Positions 1 through 8,299 of a DNA stretch of 64,000 nucleotides are shown here, one piece after another. This DNA comes from Companilactobacillus insicii (lineage in GTDB: Bacteria; Bacillota; Bacilli; Lactobacillales; Lactobacillaceae). Position numbers and translations under genes: made by a program. The stretch is taken from assembly GCF_003946015.1 (NCBI RefSeq), contig NZ_RHNU01000011.1, positions 1-64,000 of the forward strand, written 5' to 3'. How positions within the stretch are numbered: position 1 is the stretch's first letter; every line of letters begins with the position of its first letter. Below the pieces are notes generated by a model, which saw nothing but the letters and a program-made list of their open reading frames with translations, had not been told where the DNA came from and did no database searches.

Positions 1-2
1 AA

Positions 3-48
3 AAGAACCATCAGAGAAATCCCATTAGATTTCTTTGATGGTTCTTTT
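3..48. terminator. bidirectional terminator after mntH
   Basis: An 18-bp stem with one G-U position (arm AAGAACCATC... pairing with ...GATGGTTCTT) is flanked by A-run and T-run, so it can stop transcription from either side. It lies just past the mntH stop on the minus strand. Confidence 0.75.
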
Positions 49-56
49 TTTAGAGT

Positions 57-75
57 CTAGAGTTTTGTCCCAGAC
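57..75 (-). repeat. 19-bp intergenic repeat, copy 1 (GTCTGGGACAAAACTCTAG)
   Basis: Read on the minus strand this is GTCTGGGACAAAACTCTAG. An identical 19-mer occurs on the plus strand at 63752-63770, so the two copies are inverted at the two ends of the window. Both sit between a gene end and a terminator. Similar TCTGGGACAAAA words recur between genes in lactobacilli, as far as I recall; no function is visible. Confidence 0.6.
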
Positions 76-94
76 TCATTTGTTTTATTTACTT

Positions 95-1681
95 TTATTC
101 TTCTGCAGCAAGTTTTGCTTCAGCAACTTGAGCTTTTAATCTCTTATTACCATGATGCAAATCAACAACAGTCCATACTAACAATGCTAGGACAGCGAAG
201 ATCAATACATAAGCGATGATCTTTGAAGCTGTAACATCACCAGCAGTTGGATGATCACCATAGAACGCTAAGATTTGATCAGGTAAACTAATTAGGTTCA
301 AAATAGTTAATCCGATAACTGAGAACCAACCTAGTACTTTTACCCAAAGACTATTCTTGAATCTCTTACCCATTTCTGTAGCACTATCAGTCATCATCAA
401 TAATGGAAGCATTGAGAATGGAAGTGCGAAGGCCAAGAATACCTGAGAATTATTCATCAAATTATTCAAAGCCGTATGTTCATCAACAGCACTCTTACCG
501 CTAGTTAACATAACACAAATCAAAACTGGGATAACTGAAATCAAACGTGTTACCAATCTTCTTAACCAAAGAGGCATCTTCATATGAACGAAACCTTCCA
601 TGATAACTTGACCAGTAAGTGTACCAGTAATAGTAGAATTTTGACCAGATGCCAATAATGCGACCGCAAATAATGTTGATAGAATTCCTGATTTAGCAAC
701 ACCGATCAAAATACCGTTACTCAAAGTAGAAGTATCTGATAGAGCTTCATACAAACCAAAGAATGATGGATCTTTAACAGCACCTGTCTTAAATACCGCA
801 ACACCCATGATCAATAGCAAAGCATTAACAAAGAATGCTGCTGTTAATTGAATATTTGAATCCCAAGCTGAAAATCTAACATTTCTAGCAACTGATTCTT
901 CATCATTGTGATCAACTTTACGTGTTTGTGAAATAGCTGAATGCAAATATAAATTATGAGGCATAACAGTAGCACCAATAATACCTAAAGCACCACTCAA
1001 TGGTGTCATACCTGCAACTTTTTCACTAGTTGAAAAAGTTCTTGCGTCTGGTATTAATCCACTGAAAACGCCGGCCCAATCAGGCTTTGATAGTGCAACT
1101 TGATAAACGAATACGAATAAAATAACTAAAATCAAGCAAACAACAATTGCTTCGATTTTTCTAAAACCAATTTTCGTCAATAATAGCAATACTAAAACAT
1201 CTAAAACGGTAATGAATACCGCAATTACTAATGGAATGTGGAATAGCAAGTACAACGCAATCGCTGCACCAATAACTTCGGCGATATCAGTCGCCATAAT
1301 TGCGAACTCTGTTAAAATCCACAAAACAATTCCTAATGCCTTACTCGTTCTGGCTCTAATAGCTTGTGCTAAGTCCATACTGCTTACAATTCCTAGTTTA
1401 GCAGCCATATATTGTAATAACATGGCAATTAAACTAGAAATTAGAATAACTGACATTAGTAAGTACTGAAAATTTTGACCTCCGGTGATTGATGTTGACC
1501 AATTACCTGGATCCATGTAACCAACCGCAACTAACGCACCTGGTCCTGAATAAGCCAATAGTGTCTTTACAAACCCTTTATCTTTTGGAACTTCCACCGT
1601 ACCATTGATCTCTTCTAGTGAAGGACCATTCGCATATTGGATAAGTTTATGCTTACGTGGAGTTTCATTTTCATTTGCCAT
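95..1681 (-). CDS. mntH: Nramp-family Mn2+/divalent metal:proton symporter
   Basis: This 528-residue membrane protein imports Mn2+ (also Fe2+) with protons. The Nramp signature DPGN is at residues 57-60 in the first membrane helix, and the TM6 motif MPHNLYLHS follows at about residue 240. About eleven hydrophobic helices span the rest, the usual family length. The N-terminal soluble stretch of about 35 residues is typical of lactobacillar MntH. AAAGGAG precedes the ATG. It lies 30 bp downstream of usp, so the two probably share a transcript. A DtxR-family regulator is encoded divergently at 2505 and is the obvious candidate to control it, though no clear operator was found in front of usp. 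Lactobacilli depend on manganese for non-enzymatic superoxide defence. Confidence 0.95.
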   Translation of the reverse strand: MANENETPRKHKLIQYANGPSLEEINGTVEVPKDKGFVKTLLAYSGPGALVAVGYMDPGNWSTSITGGQNFQYLLMSVILISSLIAMLLQYMAAKLGIVSSMDLAQAIRARTSKALGIVLWILTEFAIMATDIAEVIGAAIALYLLFHIPLVIAVFITVLDVLVLLLLTKIGFRKIEAIVVCLILVILFVFVYQVALSKPDWAGVFSGLIPDARTFSTSEKVAGMTPLSGALGIIGATVMPHNLYLHSAISQTRKVDHNDEESVARNVRFSAWDSNIQLTAAFFVNALLLIMGVAVFKTGAVKDPSFFGLYEALSDTSTLSNGILIGVAKSGILSTLFAVALLASGQNSTITGTLTGQVIMEGFVHMKMPLWLRRLVTRLISVIPVLICVMLTSGKSAVDEHTALNNLMNNSQVFLAFALPFSMLPLLMMTDSATEMGKRFKNSLWVKVLGWFSVIGLTILNLISLPDQILAFYGDHPTAGDVTASKIIAYVLIFAVLALLVWTVVDLHHGNKRLKAQVAEAKLAAEE

Positions 1682-1711
1682 AAATAATCTCCTTTAATCC
1701 CTATTAAATTT

Positions 1712-2152
1712 TCAACGAACAATCATTATAGATATCGGTGAATACTTTGCCATATAAGCTGCTTGTGAGCCAAAGTATTTGCGTATTCCTCGTTTTGATA
1801 ATGAACCGATAACCAAGAGGTCAGCTTCCGCACTAGGAATAACTTTTTTAACAATTGTTTCACCTGGATCTCCTTCAGCGACAATGGCCTCAACCTTTTT
1901 AACTCCAGCCTTCAAAGCCACATCACGATATTCTAATATATGTTTCTCAAGTGCTTCTCTCTCCCCATGAACATAGTCCTTAGTTAAAGCTTGATAAACA
2001 TTCATTTCATCGTTTTCCAAAATCGAGGTAATGATCATAGTGGAATTATCTTTTATGCAACGTCTCATTGCATAACGAAATGCTAATTGTGCATCTTCGG
2101 AATCATCCACACCGACTAATACTCTATCAAAAGTTTTTTTCTCTTCTGACAT
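1712..2152 (-). CDS. universal stress protein (UspA family)
   Basis: This 146-residue single-domain Usp is cytoplasmic. It starts with the family strand VLVGVDDSEDAQLAFRYA and ends with the ATP-loop pattern GSLSKRGIRKYFGSQAAYMAKYSPISI, in which G-x2-x-G-x9-G(S/T) is only partly kept. Usp proteins of this group bind ATP or other nucleotides and help survival under stress; a specific role cannot be read here. It is the first gene of a usp-mntH pair, a coupling common in Lactobacillaceae, suggesting a link to metal or oxidative stress. AGAAAGGAG precedes the ATG. Confidence 0.9.
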   Translation of the reverse strand: MSEEKKTFDRVLVGVDDSEDAQLAFRYAMRRCIKDNSTMIITSILENDEMNVYQALTKDYVHGEREALEKHILEYRDVALKAGVKKVEAIVAEGDPGETIVKKVIPSAEADLLVIGSLSKRGIRKYFGSQAAYMAKYSPISIMIVR

Positions 2153-2217
2153 TCAAATCACTCCTTTCTACGAACTCAATTCTATATCAAATTAACAATC
2201 TGTAAAGTTTTTTTTAG

Positions 2218-2376
2218 GGTCAACTAATTAAAAAGTACATATTTTTTAATTCTCATTCAAGTTCTGAAAGCGATAACCAGCTTGATTTAATAGGAATTAC
2301 TCGTAAGGCTTTATTCACTGAAAAAAATTATGAAGACTTGTTAAACGGGCATAGTTGTTGGCAATGTGACAAATAA
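2218..2376 (+). other. open frame without start codon, possible gene remnant
   Basis: In the 350-bp gap between usp and the DtxR-type gene there is a 52-codon open frame after a TAG. It has no ATG/GTG/TTG near its 5' end. The translated tail (LIGITRKALFTEKNYEDLLN, then a Cys/Trp-rich HSCWQCDK) looks more protein-like than random AT-rich spacer, but I do not recognise it. It may be the 3' remnant of a decayed gene or chance. The rest of the gap holds the usp promoter region and the regulator promoter. Confidence 0.2.
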
Positions 2377-2421
2377 AAAAATCATTTTATACAAAATAAT
2401 TTATTTTCTTAAATATTTTAG

Positions 2422-2472
2422 TTAGATTAGCCTAAGTTTTTGGTTGACACAAAGACTATTCAAAAATATGAT
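2422..2472 (+). promoter_or_regulatory. promoter of the DtxR-type regulator with DtxR-box-like sequence
   Basis: TTGACA (2444-2449) and TATGAT (2467-2472) are spaced 17 bp apart, a near-consensus sigma-A promoter. Immediately upstream, TTAGATTAGCCTAAG (2422-2436) resembles the left half and centre of the classic DtxR/IdeR box (TTAGGTTAGSCTAACCTAA), consistent with autoregulation by the metal sensor downstream. The right half is poor, so the operator call is tentative. Confidence 0.5.
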
Positions 2473-2504
2473 TAGAGTATTAAAAAATATTCTGGTGATT
2501 AATA

Positions 2505-3167
2505 ATGAGTGATTTGGACTTTTTGAAATTAATATACGAACTAGGAGGATCCTTACACAATGTCAGCAACGGTGACATTGCTAGAAAGGCGCATCTTAGC
2601 AATGCATCCGTGACGGAACGAACTAGAAGTTTAGCTAAAAATACAGAATTACTATCGTATACGAAATACTACGGCTCTAAATTAACTAACAAGGGGATTG
2701 AGGTACTTAATCCTTATATCCAACAACAACGACTAATCGAAGTATGGTTAGTAACAGATCTTGAATTCTCACTAGAATCGGCACATAAAGAGTCTGATAT
2801 TTTGACTAACAAAGTAAGTGAGACTTTTATAGATAAGTTGAACGATCGACTAAACTATCCTAAGTTTTGCCCCCATGGAAATATCATCCCCAATAATTCA
2901 CCAATGATTAAATCGACTCAACAAACACTAATTGATGATTTGTCATCCGACCAAAAATATATCGTACAAAGTTTCGCAGAAGATAGCTATGTATTCAGCA
3001 TTCTTGAAACTATCGATATAAAACTTCAGGACACTGTCAAGGTCTTAAGTTACGCGGAAGACAATATCATAATTTTTAACTTTAGAACTGGTAACAAGCA
3101 GTTACTACCGAAGACCCTTGCGGAAGCAATCAGAATACAAAAAAAGAGCCCAGTCTCAATCGACTGA
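2505..3167 (+). CDS. DtxR/MntR-family metal-dependent transcriptional regulator
   Basis: This 220-residue protein has an N-terminal winged helix (residues about 1-60), then the dimerisation/metal-binding domain with H-x3-E...C-P-H-G (around SAHKESDILTN and YPKFCPHGNIIP), a signature of the DtxR/MntR/SloR family. The C-terminal 75 residues resemble the FeoA/SH3-like domain of longer members. Such proteins bind Mn2+ or Fe2+ and repress metal uptake genes. It is divergent from usp-mntH, so MntH is the likely target. The ATG follows CTGGTGATT, a modest ribosome site. The last 20 codons overlap a weak hairpin that may end transcription. Confidence 0.85.
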   Translation: MSDLDFLKLIYELGGSLHNVSNGDIARKAHLSNASVTERTRSLAKNTELLSYTKYYGSKLTNKGIEVLNPYIQQQRLIEVWLVTDLEFSLESAHKESDILTNKVSETFIDKLNDRLNYPKFCPHGNIIPNNSPMIKSTQQTLIDDLSSDQKYIVQSFAEDSYVFSILETIDIKLQDTVKVLSYAEDNIIIFNFRTGNKQLLPKTLAEAIRIQKKSPVSID

Positions 3168-3176
3168 ACTCTCTAT

Positions 3177-3698
3177 CTATGCTCTTTGTCTCAAGTTAAA
3201 GTTCTTCCATTTCTTAACTTGACGACTGTAATTTGTGAAAGGTGAAATGGCATTAATTCTAATCCATTTTGATACAGGCCACATAGCTTTGGTTGTTGCC
3301 CATTTTCTTTCGCCGGGTTTGAATAGTTCATCATGAGACATTTGATTAATCCAATCAATTAACTCTCCAACTACTCTCTTAAGTTCATCCTTTTCATTGT
3401 CCAAGCCTTGAGAACCATATTTGACGTTAAAATCATCATACAGTTGTCTAATTTGATCCCACTTATAGCCTGGAGTTGGTGTAGTGATGTCTTGGCCGCC
3501 CTTTTCAGCCTTTTCCCATGATAAAATCATGTGAATCCAACCAACCTGATATGAAAGCATCTCACGCGGTGTCTTCTCGACTTGCTCGATTCTCTCATCT
3601 GCGACATTATCCGTAATACCTTCATATTGATCAATGAATTGATGATAACTCTTTCTAATTTGGTCTATTAATTCTGATGAATTCTTATATACCTGCAT
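3177..3698 (-). CDS. ClbS/DfsB-family four-helix-bundle protein
   Basis: The protein is 173 residues from the ATG at 3698. An in-frame ATG 18 bp upstream lacks a ribosome site, whereas AAAGG precedes this one. It matches the ClbS/DfsB (formerly DUF1706) family: an N-terminal Y-x3-L...I helix, a central TPREMLSYQVGW helix, a PTPGYKWDQIRQLYDDF segment, and a C-terminal basic KWIRINAISPFTNYSRQVKKW. ClbS itself protects against colibactin by hydrolysing its cyclopropane; DfsB-like proteins are DinB-superfamily relatives of largely unknown role. A function cannot be assigned here. It converges on the DtxR-type gene with only 9 bp between stops. Confidence 0.8.
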   Translation of the reverse strand: MQVYKNSSELIDQIRKSYHQFIDQYEGITDNVADERIEQVEKTPREMLSYQVGWIHMILSWEKAEKGGQDITTPTPGYKWDQIRQLYDDFNVKYGSQGLDNEKDELKRVVGELIDWINQMSHDELFKPGERKWATTKAMWPVSKWIRINAISPFTNYSRQVKKWKNFNLRQRA

Positions 3699-3860
3699 AC
3701 ATTCGCTACCTTTCATTGATTTTTAAAGATTCCACACGGGACCTCTCCAATATCTATTATAGACGGTTACTTGTCACAATTGTTGTAAATACCCTTATAA
3801 TTAAATTTATTCTTATTATTAACATTAATTTTGACTAATTATTAATAAATCAAAGCAAAA

Positions 3861-3896
3861 AAGCTTGAATCCATGACAAAACGTGAATTCAAGCTT
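3861..3896 (-). terminator. terminator of sdaAB operon
   Basis: A 10-bp stem AAGCTTGAAT/ATTCAAGCTT with A/T runs on both sides follows the sdaAA stop. Confidence 0.75.
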
Positions 3897-3910
3897 CTTT
3901 TTGATATATT

Positions 3911-4783
3911 TTATTCTTTTTCGTCAAAAATCTCTTTTTTTAATCTGAGAGCTGTTGGTGACACAGCAAGTCCACCTTCAGCTGTTTCCTTAAACATAGA
4001 TGGTAACTGTTGACCAACACGATGCATTGTTTCTACAACTTCGTCAACTGGAATAACATTCGTTACACCAGCTAATGCCATATCAGCTGAAATCATTGCT
4101 TGAGATGATCCCATCGCATTACGCTTTACACAAGGAATCTCAACTAATCCAGCCACTGGATCACAAATCAGCCCCATTAAGTTTTGTAGCGTCATAGCAA
4201 TGGCATAACCTGCTTGTTCTGCAGTGCCACCTTTAGCTATAACTAGAGAAGCTGCAGCCATTGCACTAGCGGATCCAACTTCGGCTTGGCATCCTCCCTC
4301 GGCTCCAGCAATTGAAGAATTGTTAGCAATTGCCAAACCAAAGGCTCCAGCTGTGAATAAGAAATTAACTTGATCTTCATGTGACATATTCAACCTATCC
4401 CGAACTGCCATCAAAACTCCAGCTAAAACTCCGGCACTACCAGCAGTTGGAGTCGCACAGATCAATCCCATCTTAGCGTTAACTTCATTAACAGCCACCG
4501 CATTTCTAGCTGCTTCTAAAATCGGCTGACCACTCAAAAAATCACCTTTTTTGATATACTCATCCATTTTTTTAGCATCTCCACCAGTCAAACCAGTAAC
4601 TGACTTAACACCAGCAACTCCCTGCTTAACAGATCCTTCCATGGCTTCAAGGTTACGTTCCATTAAGGCAAAAATCTGTTCACGTGTTCGACTAGTATTT
4701 TCCATTTCAGTCGCAATCATCAATTCAGCGACTGATGGATAATCTTGACTCTGTTTAATTAAATCACTAACTGTATAGAACAT
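3911..4783 (-). CDS. sdaAA: L-serine dehydratase, iron-sulfur-dependent, alpha subunit
   Basis: This subunit catalyses deamination of L-serine to pyruvate and ammonia with an oxygen-labile 4Fe-4S cluster, as a heteromer with SdaAB. The 290-residue length is standard. Family landmarks are GLICATPTAGSAGVLAGVL, EGGCQAEVGSASAMAAA and LMGLICDPVAGLVEIPC, which carry the conserved cluster-ligand cysteines. It follows sdaAB by 9 bp, with AGGAG before its ATG, and a strong terminator lies downstream. The two-subunit arrangement is that of Firmicutes rather than the fused E. coli SdaA. It supplies pyruvate from serine. Confidence 0.96.
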   Translation of the reverse strand: MFYTVSDLIKQSQDYPSVAELMIATEMENTSRTREQIFALMERNLEAMEGSVKQGVAGVKSVTGLTGGDAKKMDEYIKKGDFLSGQPILEAARNAVAVNEVNAKMGLICATPTAGSAGVLAGVLMAVRDRLNMSHEDQVNFLFTAGAFGLAIANNSSIAGAEGGCQAEVGSASAMAAASLVIAKGGTAEQAGYAIAMTLQNLMGLICDPVAGLVEIPCVKRNAMGSSQAMISADMALAGVTNVIPVDEVVETMHRVGQQLPSMFKETAEGGLAVSPTALRLKKEIFDEKE

Positions 4784-4792
4784 AATCTTCTC

Positions 4793-5464
4793 CTATTCAA
4801 AGAAAGTAACATTGTCCATGTATTTCAACGAACGTAATTCTTTTAATATTTCTTTTTGATCTTGCTTGTCATCCACTTCAATAATCATAATGGCCTTCTC
4901 GCCCTTTGATTCACGCGTAACAGTCATTGTACCAATATTGATATTGCGTTTTGTGAATGCTTGTGTAACCTTGGTAATCATACCAGCGACATCTTGATGC
5001 ACCGTAATATATGTAGGTGTTCCCATACTAAGAGAAATCTTAAATCCATTTATTTCAGAAATTTGAATATTCCCACCACCAATAGATATTCCGGTCACAG
5101 TTAATTTATGGTCACCCTTGATCATCGTAATTTTAGTAGTATTGGGATGATCAACTTTGTCACTCTTAGGTACAAAGGCAACTTTGATTCCATCTTCATA
5201 AGCAATTTTTAAAGAATCAGCTAAACGAGGATCATCAGGTTTCATCCCCAACAATCCGGCCACAATAGCGACATCTGTTCCATGACCACGGTAGGTTTTA
5301 GCGAATGACTCATATAGATCAATCGTGATTTTTTCAGGCTTTTCACCGAAAATATCATGAACAACTTTTCCAATTCGTGCAGCTCCAGCAGTATGTGAGC
5401 TGCTGGGACCGACCATTACTGGTCCAATTATGTCAAAAACACTATTAAAACGTAACTCTCCCAT
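4793..5464 (-). CDS. sdaAB: L-serine dehydratase, iron-sulfur-dependent, beta subunit
   Basis: This 223-residue partner of SdaAA opens with the serine-dehydratase motif GPSSSHTAGAARIG (about residues 19-32) and ends with an ACT domain (about residues 150-223; ITVHQDVAGMITKVTQAF). ACT domains bind amino acids and here probably sense serine. It is the first gene of the sdaAB-sdaAA pair. AAGGGG precedes the ATG. The 136 bp upstream, as far as the terminator of the next gene, is where its promoter must lie. Confidence 0.95.
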   Translation of the reverse strand: MGELRFNSVFDIIGPVMVGPSSSHTAGAARIGKVVHDIFGEKPEKITIDLYESFAKTYRGHGTDVAIVAGLLGMKPDDPRLADSLKIAYEDGIKVAFVPKSDKVDHPNTTKITMIKGDHKLTVTGISIGGGNIQISEINGFKISLSMGTPTYITVHQDVAGMITKVTQAFTKRNINIGTMTVTRESKGEKAIMIIEVDDKQDQKEILKELRSLKYMDNVTFFE

Positions 5465-5563
5465 AATCTGTACCCCTTATTAATTATATAATTTGAATAC
5501 TACACGATTTTAGTAAACAAATCATTTAATTACTCAAAATAATTTATATTATATCTGAGAATA

Positions 5564-5592
5564 ACAGCCCTCACCATAACAGTGAGAGCTGT
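5564..5592 (-). terminator. hairpin after the M20 amidohydrolase
   Basis: An 11-bp stem (ACAGCCCTCAC with GTGAGAGCTGT, one mismatch) lies 9 bp beyond the ancestral stop of the amidohydrolase. The T run is poor on either strand, so this is a weak terminator call. Confidence 0.45.
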
Positions 5593-5600
5593 ACTCAAAA

Positions 5601-6811
5601 TTAATTATTTAATAAATCCAAAGTAGCAGCACCAACAGCTTTAGCAGTTAATCCCAATGCCTTTTCATTAGCAATGAATTTAGGACTGTGATGTGGATAG
5701 AAGACACCATCGTCTGGCATTTCCCCAACAAACATATAAGTCCCTGGAATTTTTGTGTAAAGTATGCAAAGTCTTCAGAAGCAGATTCTCTACCTTCAAA
5801 GTCCAAGTGCTTAATTTCTTTGATTCCACCATTTTCTAGACTCTTTTGAACCTTTTCAGTTAATTCTTTGTCGTTATTCAAAACTGGATAATCATTGTTA
5901 TAGAAGAGATCGATTTTAACATCGAACATAATCTCCATACCTTTGACTAAGTTCTTAAAGTTCTTTTCTACAACGGCACATGTTTCGTCCTTCATGAACC
6001 TTACATCACCCTCAAGGAAGACAGAATCCTTGATAACATTAAATGAACCACGACCATCGAAGTTACCAATTGTTAAAGTAGCCATGTCGAATGGATTAAC
6101 ACGACGAGAAACAATTGTTTGAGCAGCTGTAACAAAGAATGAAGCCGCAACATTAGCATCGTTAGCCAAATGTGGAGCTGATCCGTGACCACCCTTACCA
6201 TGAATTGTCATCTTAAAGCTGGAGCGCCCTGCCATAACGGGGCCAGTTGTACATTCAACTGTTCCATAAGGGATTGGAGCCCACATGTGCACACCAAGAA
6301 TTGCATCAACACCATCTAAGACTCCAGCCTCAATCATTCCTTGTGCACCACCAGGAGGAGTCTCCTCAGCTGGTTGATGAACAATCTTGATCTTACCAGT
6401 CAAATCAGAACGCATTTCATACAATGACTCAGCCAATATCAACATATATGCAGTATGTCCATCATGTCCACACGCATGCATTGCTCCTGGATTAACTGAA
6501 GCATATGGCAACCCAGTTTCTTCTTGAACTGGCAATGCATCGAAGTCAGCACGTAGCGCGATTGTTTTGCCAGGATTGCCAGTATCGATCGTAACAACGA
6601 CTCCATATCCGTCACCATAATCATCTTCTACCTTAACGTCCATATCCTTATAGAAGTTAGCAATGTATTTTCCTGTTTCCTTTTCTTCAAAAGACACTTC
6701 TGGATGTTGATGCAAATAATGTCTGATCTCAATCATCTTATCGTGTTTTTCATCGATCAACTTGTATAGTTTATCCTTTAAAGCTTGGTCTTCTAATGTA
6801 TATTCTGTCAT
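5601..6811 (-). pseudogene. M20-family amidohydrolase/aminoacylase, frameshifted near the 3' end
   Basis: The frame is an M20D amidohydrolase of the hippurate hydrolase/N-acyl-amino-acid deacylase type. Metal-site motifs are HACGHDGHTAY, PAEETPPGGAQGM, GKGGHGSAPH and SASEDFAYF. At the T5 run 5750-5754 (A5 in the coding strand) one base is missing: upstream reads ...FTQKFQGL and stops at 5648, while the +1-corrected frame reads IPGTYMFVGEMPDDG, then PHHSPKF, and ends at a TAA at 5601-5603 with the normal family C-terminus. The ORF as given therefore loses the last metal-ligand region. Start ATG has GGAGAG upstream. It is cotranscribed with the equally frameshifted MFS gene, so both may be decayed, or both may reflect homopolymer sequencing errors. 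Confidence 0.85.
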
Positions 6812-6825
6812 AGATATCTCTCCTT

Positions 6826-8006
6826 CTAATCCTTAACTAATAAGGTTCCAAATCCACCTATCAAAATAGATACTGCAAGAAAAATAAATCCAACCGAGAA
6901 ACTGCCACTAGCAGCTTCTACTAATGCGCCGATAATCATTGGAGCTAAGAATCCACCTAAAGTACCACCAGTGTTGATAATACCAACAGATGAACCAATG
7001 ATTTCCTTTGGAAAAATATATTGTGGCCACGTAAAAGTAGCTGTAAATGCTGAAATAGTAAACATACCTATCAAAGCTACTAATACTAGTGATATTGAAA
7101 CACTGTTAACGTGAACCAAAGTATAGATTGAAGCGGCCGAGACTATTGAACAAATAATAATAAAAGCCTTTTGTTTACCAACAAACCACTTCGACAAAAT
7201 TACTCCAGTTAAGAAACTACCGATAACTTGTGAGACTGAGTTAACCGCTAAAATGGCACCAGCAGCTCCTAGAGACAATGAATAAGTTCTAGTCAGATAA
7301 CTAGGAAGCCAAGACATCGACCCATAATATGTAATGTTAAGTAACAACATAATTACGAATAGTTTCAAAACATTAACGTTTTTAATAACTTCAACGAATG
7401 ATATTTTTTTAGCTTCTTGCTTTATTACCTTGGCATCCTTAGGTAATAAGAACAAAATGCAGAAGAATGCAATCAGGAACAATGTTCCTAACATGAAATA
7501 ACCATATCGCCAATTCATGGCAATTACGTTGGCACCTAGTGTGAACGCTAAAATACCACCAATTCCAGAAGTCGTTAAAATTCCAGATTGAACCATAACA
7601 CGTTTTTTATTATCAAAATTCTCCGCTACCGCTTTAGAACATGAAGATGGATAACCACCATGTCCCAATCCCGCACCGAACCTGATCATCACAAATAGCA
7701 TTAAACTGCTGACAAATCCGAACATGTACGAGAAAAATGAAATAATCGCTAAAGAAATGAGTAAACCTTTTTAGCACCGATTTTATCGGCCAACCACCCA
7801 CCAGGTATCTGTAAACACGAATATGCTAAGAAAAATGCACTCATGATCAGACCAGTCTGCGAAGTTGAAAAATCAAATTGCTTTGCAATTGGAATAATTG
7901 CCGTGGATACCATGTTTTTATCCATGTACACCATGGAATAACCAGCCATTAGGGCAATTATCACCTTAAAGTCCTTTGCGGAAAATTTACTCTTTTTTTC
8001 CTCCAT
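6826..8006 (-). pseudogene. MFS transporter, frameshifted after about 83 codons
   Basis: Two open pieces (7749-8006 and 6826-7725) together form one 12-helix MFS permease of about 393 residues. The first has the N-terminal helix MVYMDKNMVSTAIIPIA and the loop motif GGWLADKIGAKKV. One base is missing at the A3 run 7763-7765 (T3 in the coding strand). Adding it joins GAKKV to LLISLAIISFFSYMFGF, so the two parts rejoin exactly. The second piece keeps RFGAGLGHGGYPSS, of the anion:cation symporter type that moves organic or sugar acids. It lies 14 bp upstream of the amidohydrolase and probably imported that enzyme's substrate. A cre-like site precedes it. Confidence 0.85.
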
Positions 8007-8027
8007 AACATCACCTACACTTATTTA

Positions 8028-8041
8028 GTAAAGCGCTTTCA
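8028..8041. promoter_or_regulatory. cre-like site upstream of the MFS/amidohydrolase pair
   Basis: GTAAAGCGCTTTCA contains the palindromic core AAAGCGCTTT of a CcpA catabolite-responsive element; read on the minus strand it is TGAAAGCGCTTTAC, with the last two positions off consensus. It sits 22 bp upstream of the MFS start codon. Confidence 0.45.
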
Positions 8042-8299
8042 AAAAATATGCTATCACAAACGCTTTTAAAAAAATATAAATAGTTAGTATTTTCACAATA
8101 AATTAGTGCAATCCCTATATTTCCAAAAAAATCATTGTCTTATGACACCTGATATGAGTGAGTTACCAGCCGAACTATTTAAATATTGACAAACTGTCTC
8201 TTAACAAAAGAAATACCACATGATGCATATTAGTAACATTCATCTGGGTAAATTAATGCTAAAATAAATATATTAATAAATTAGAAAGTAAGTAGATGT

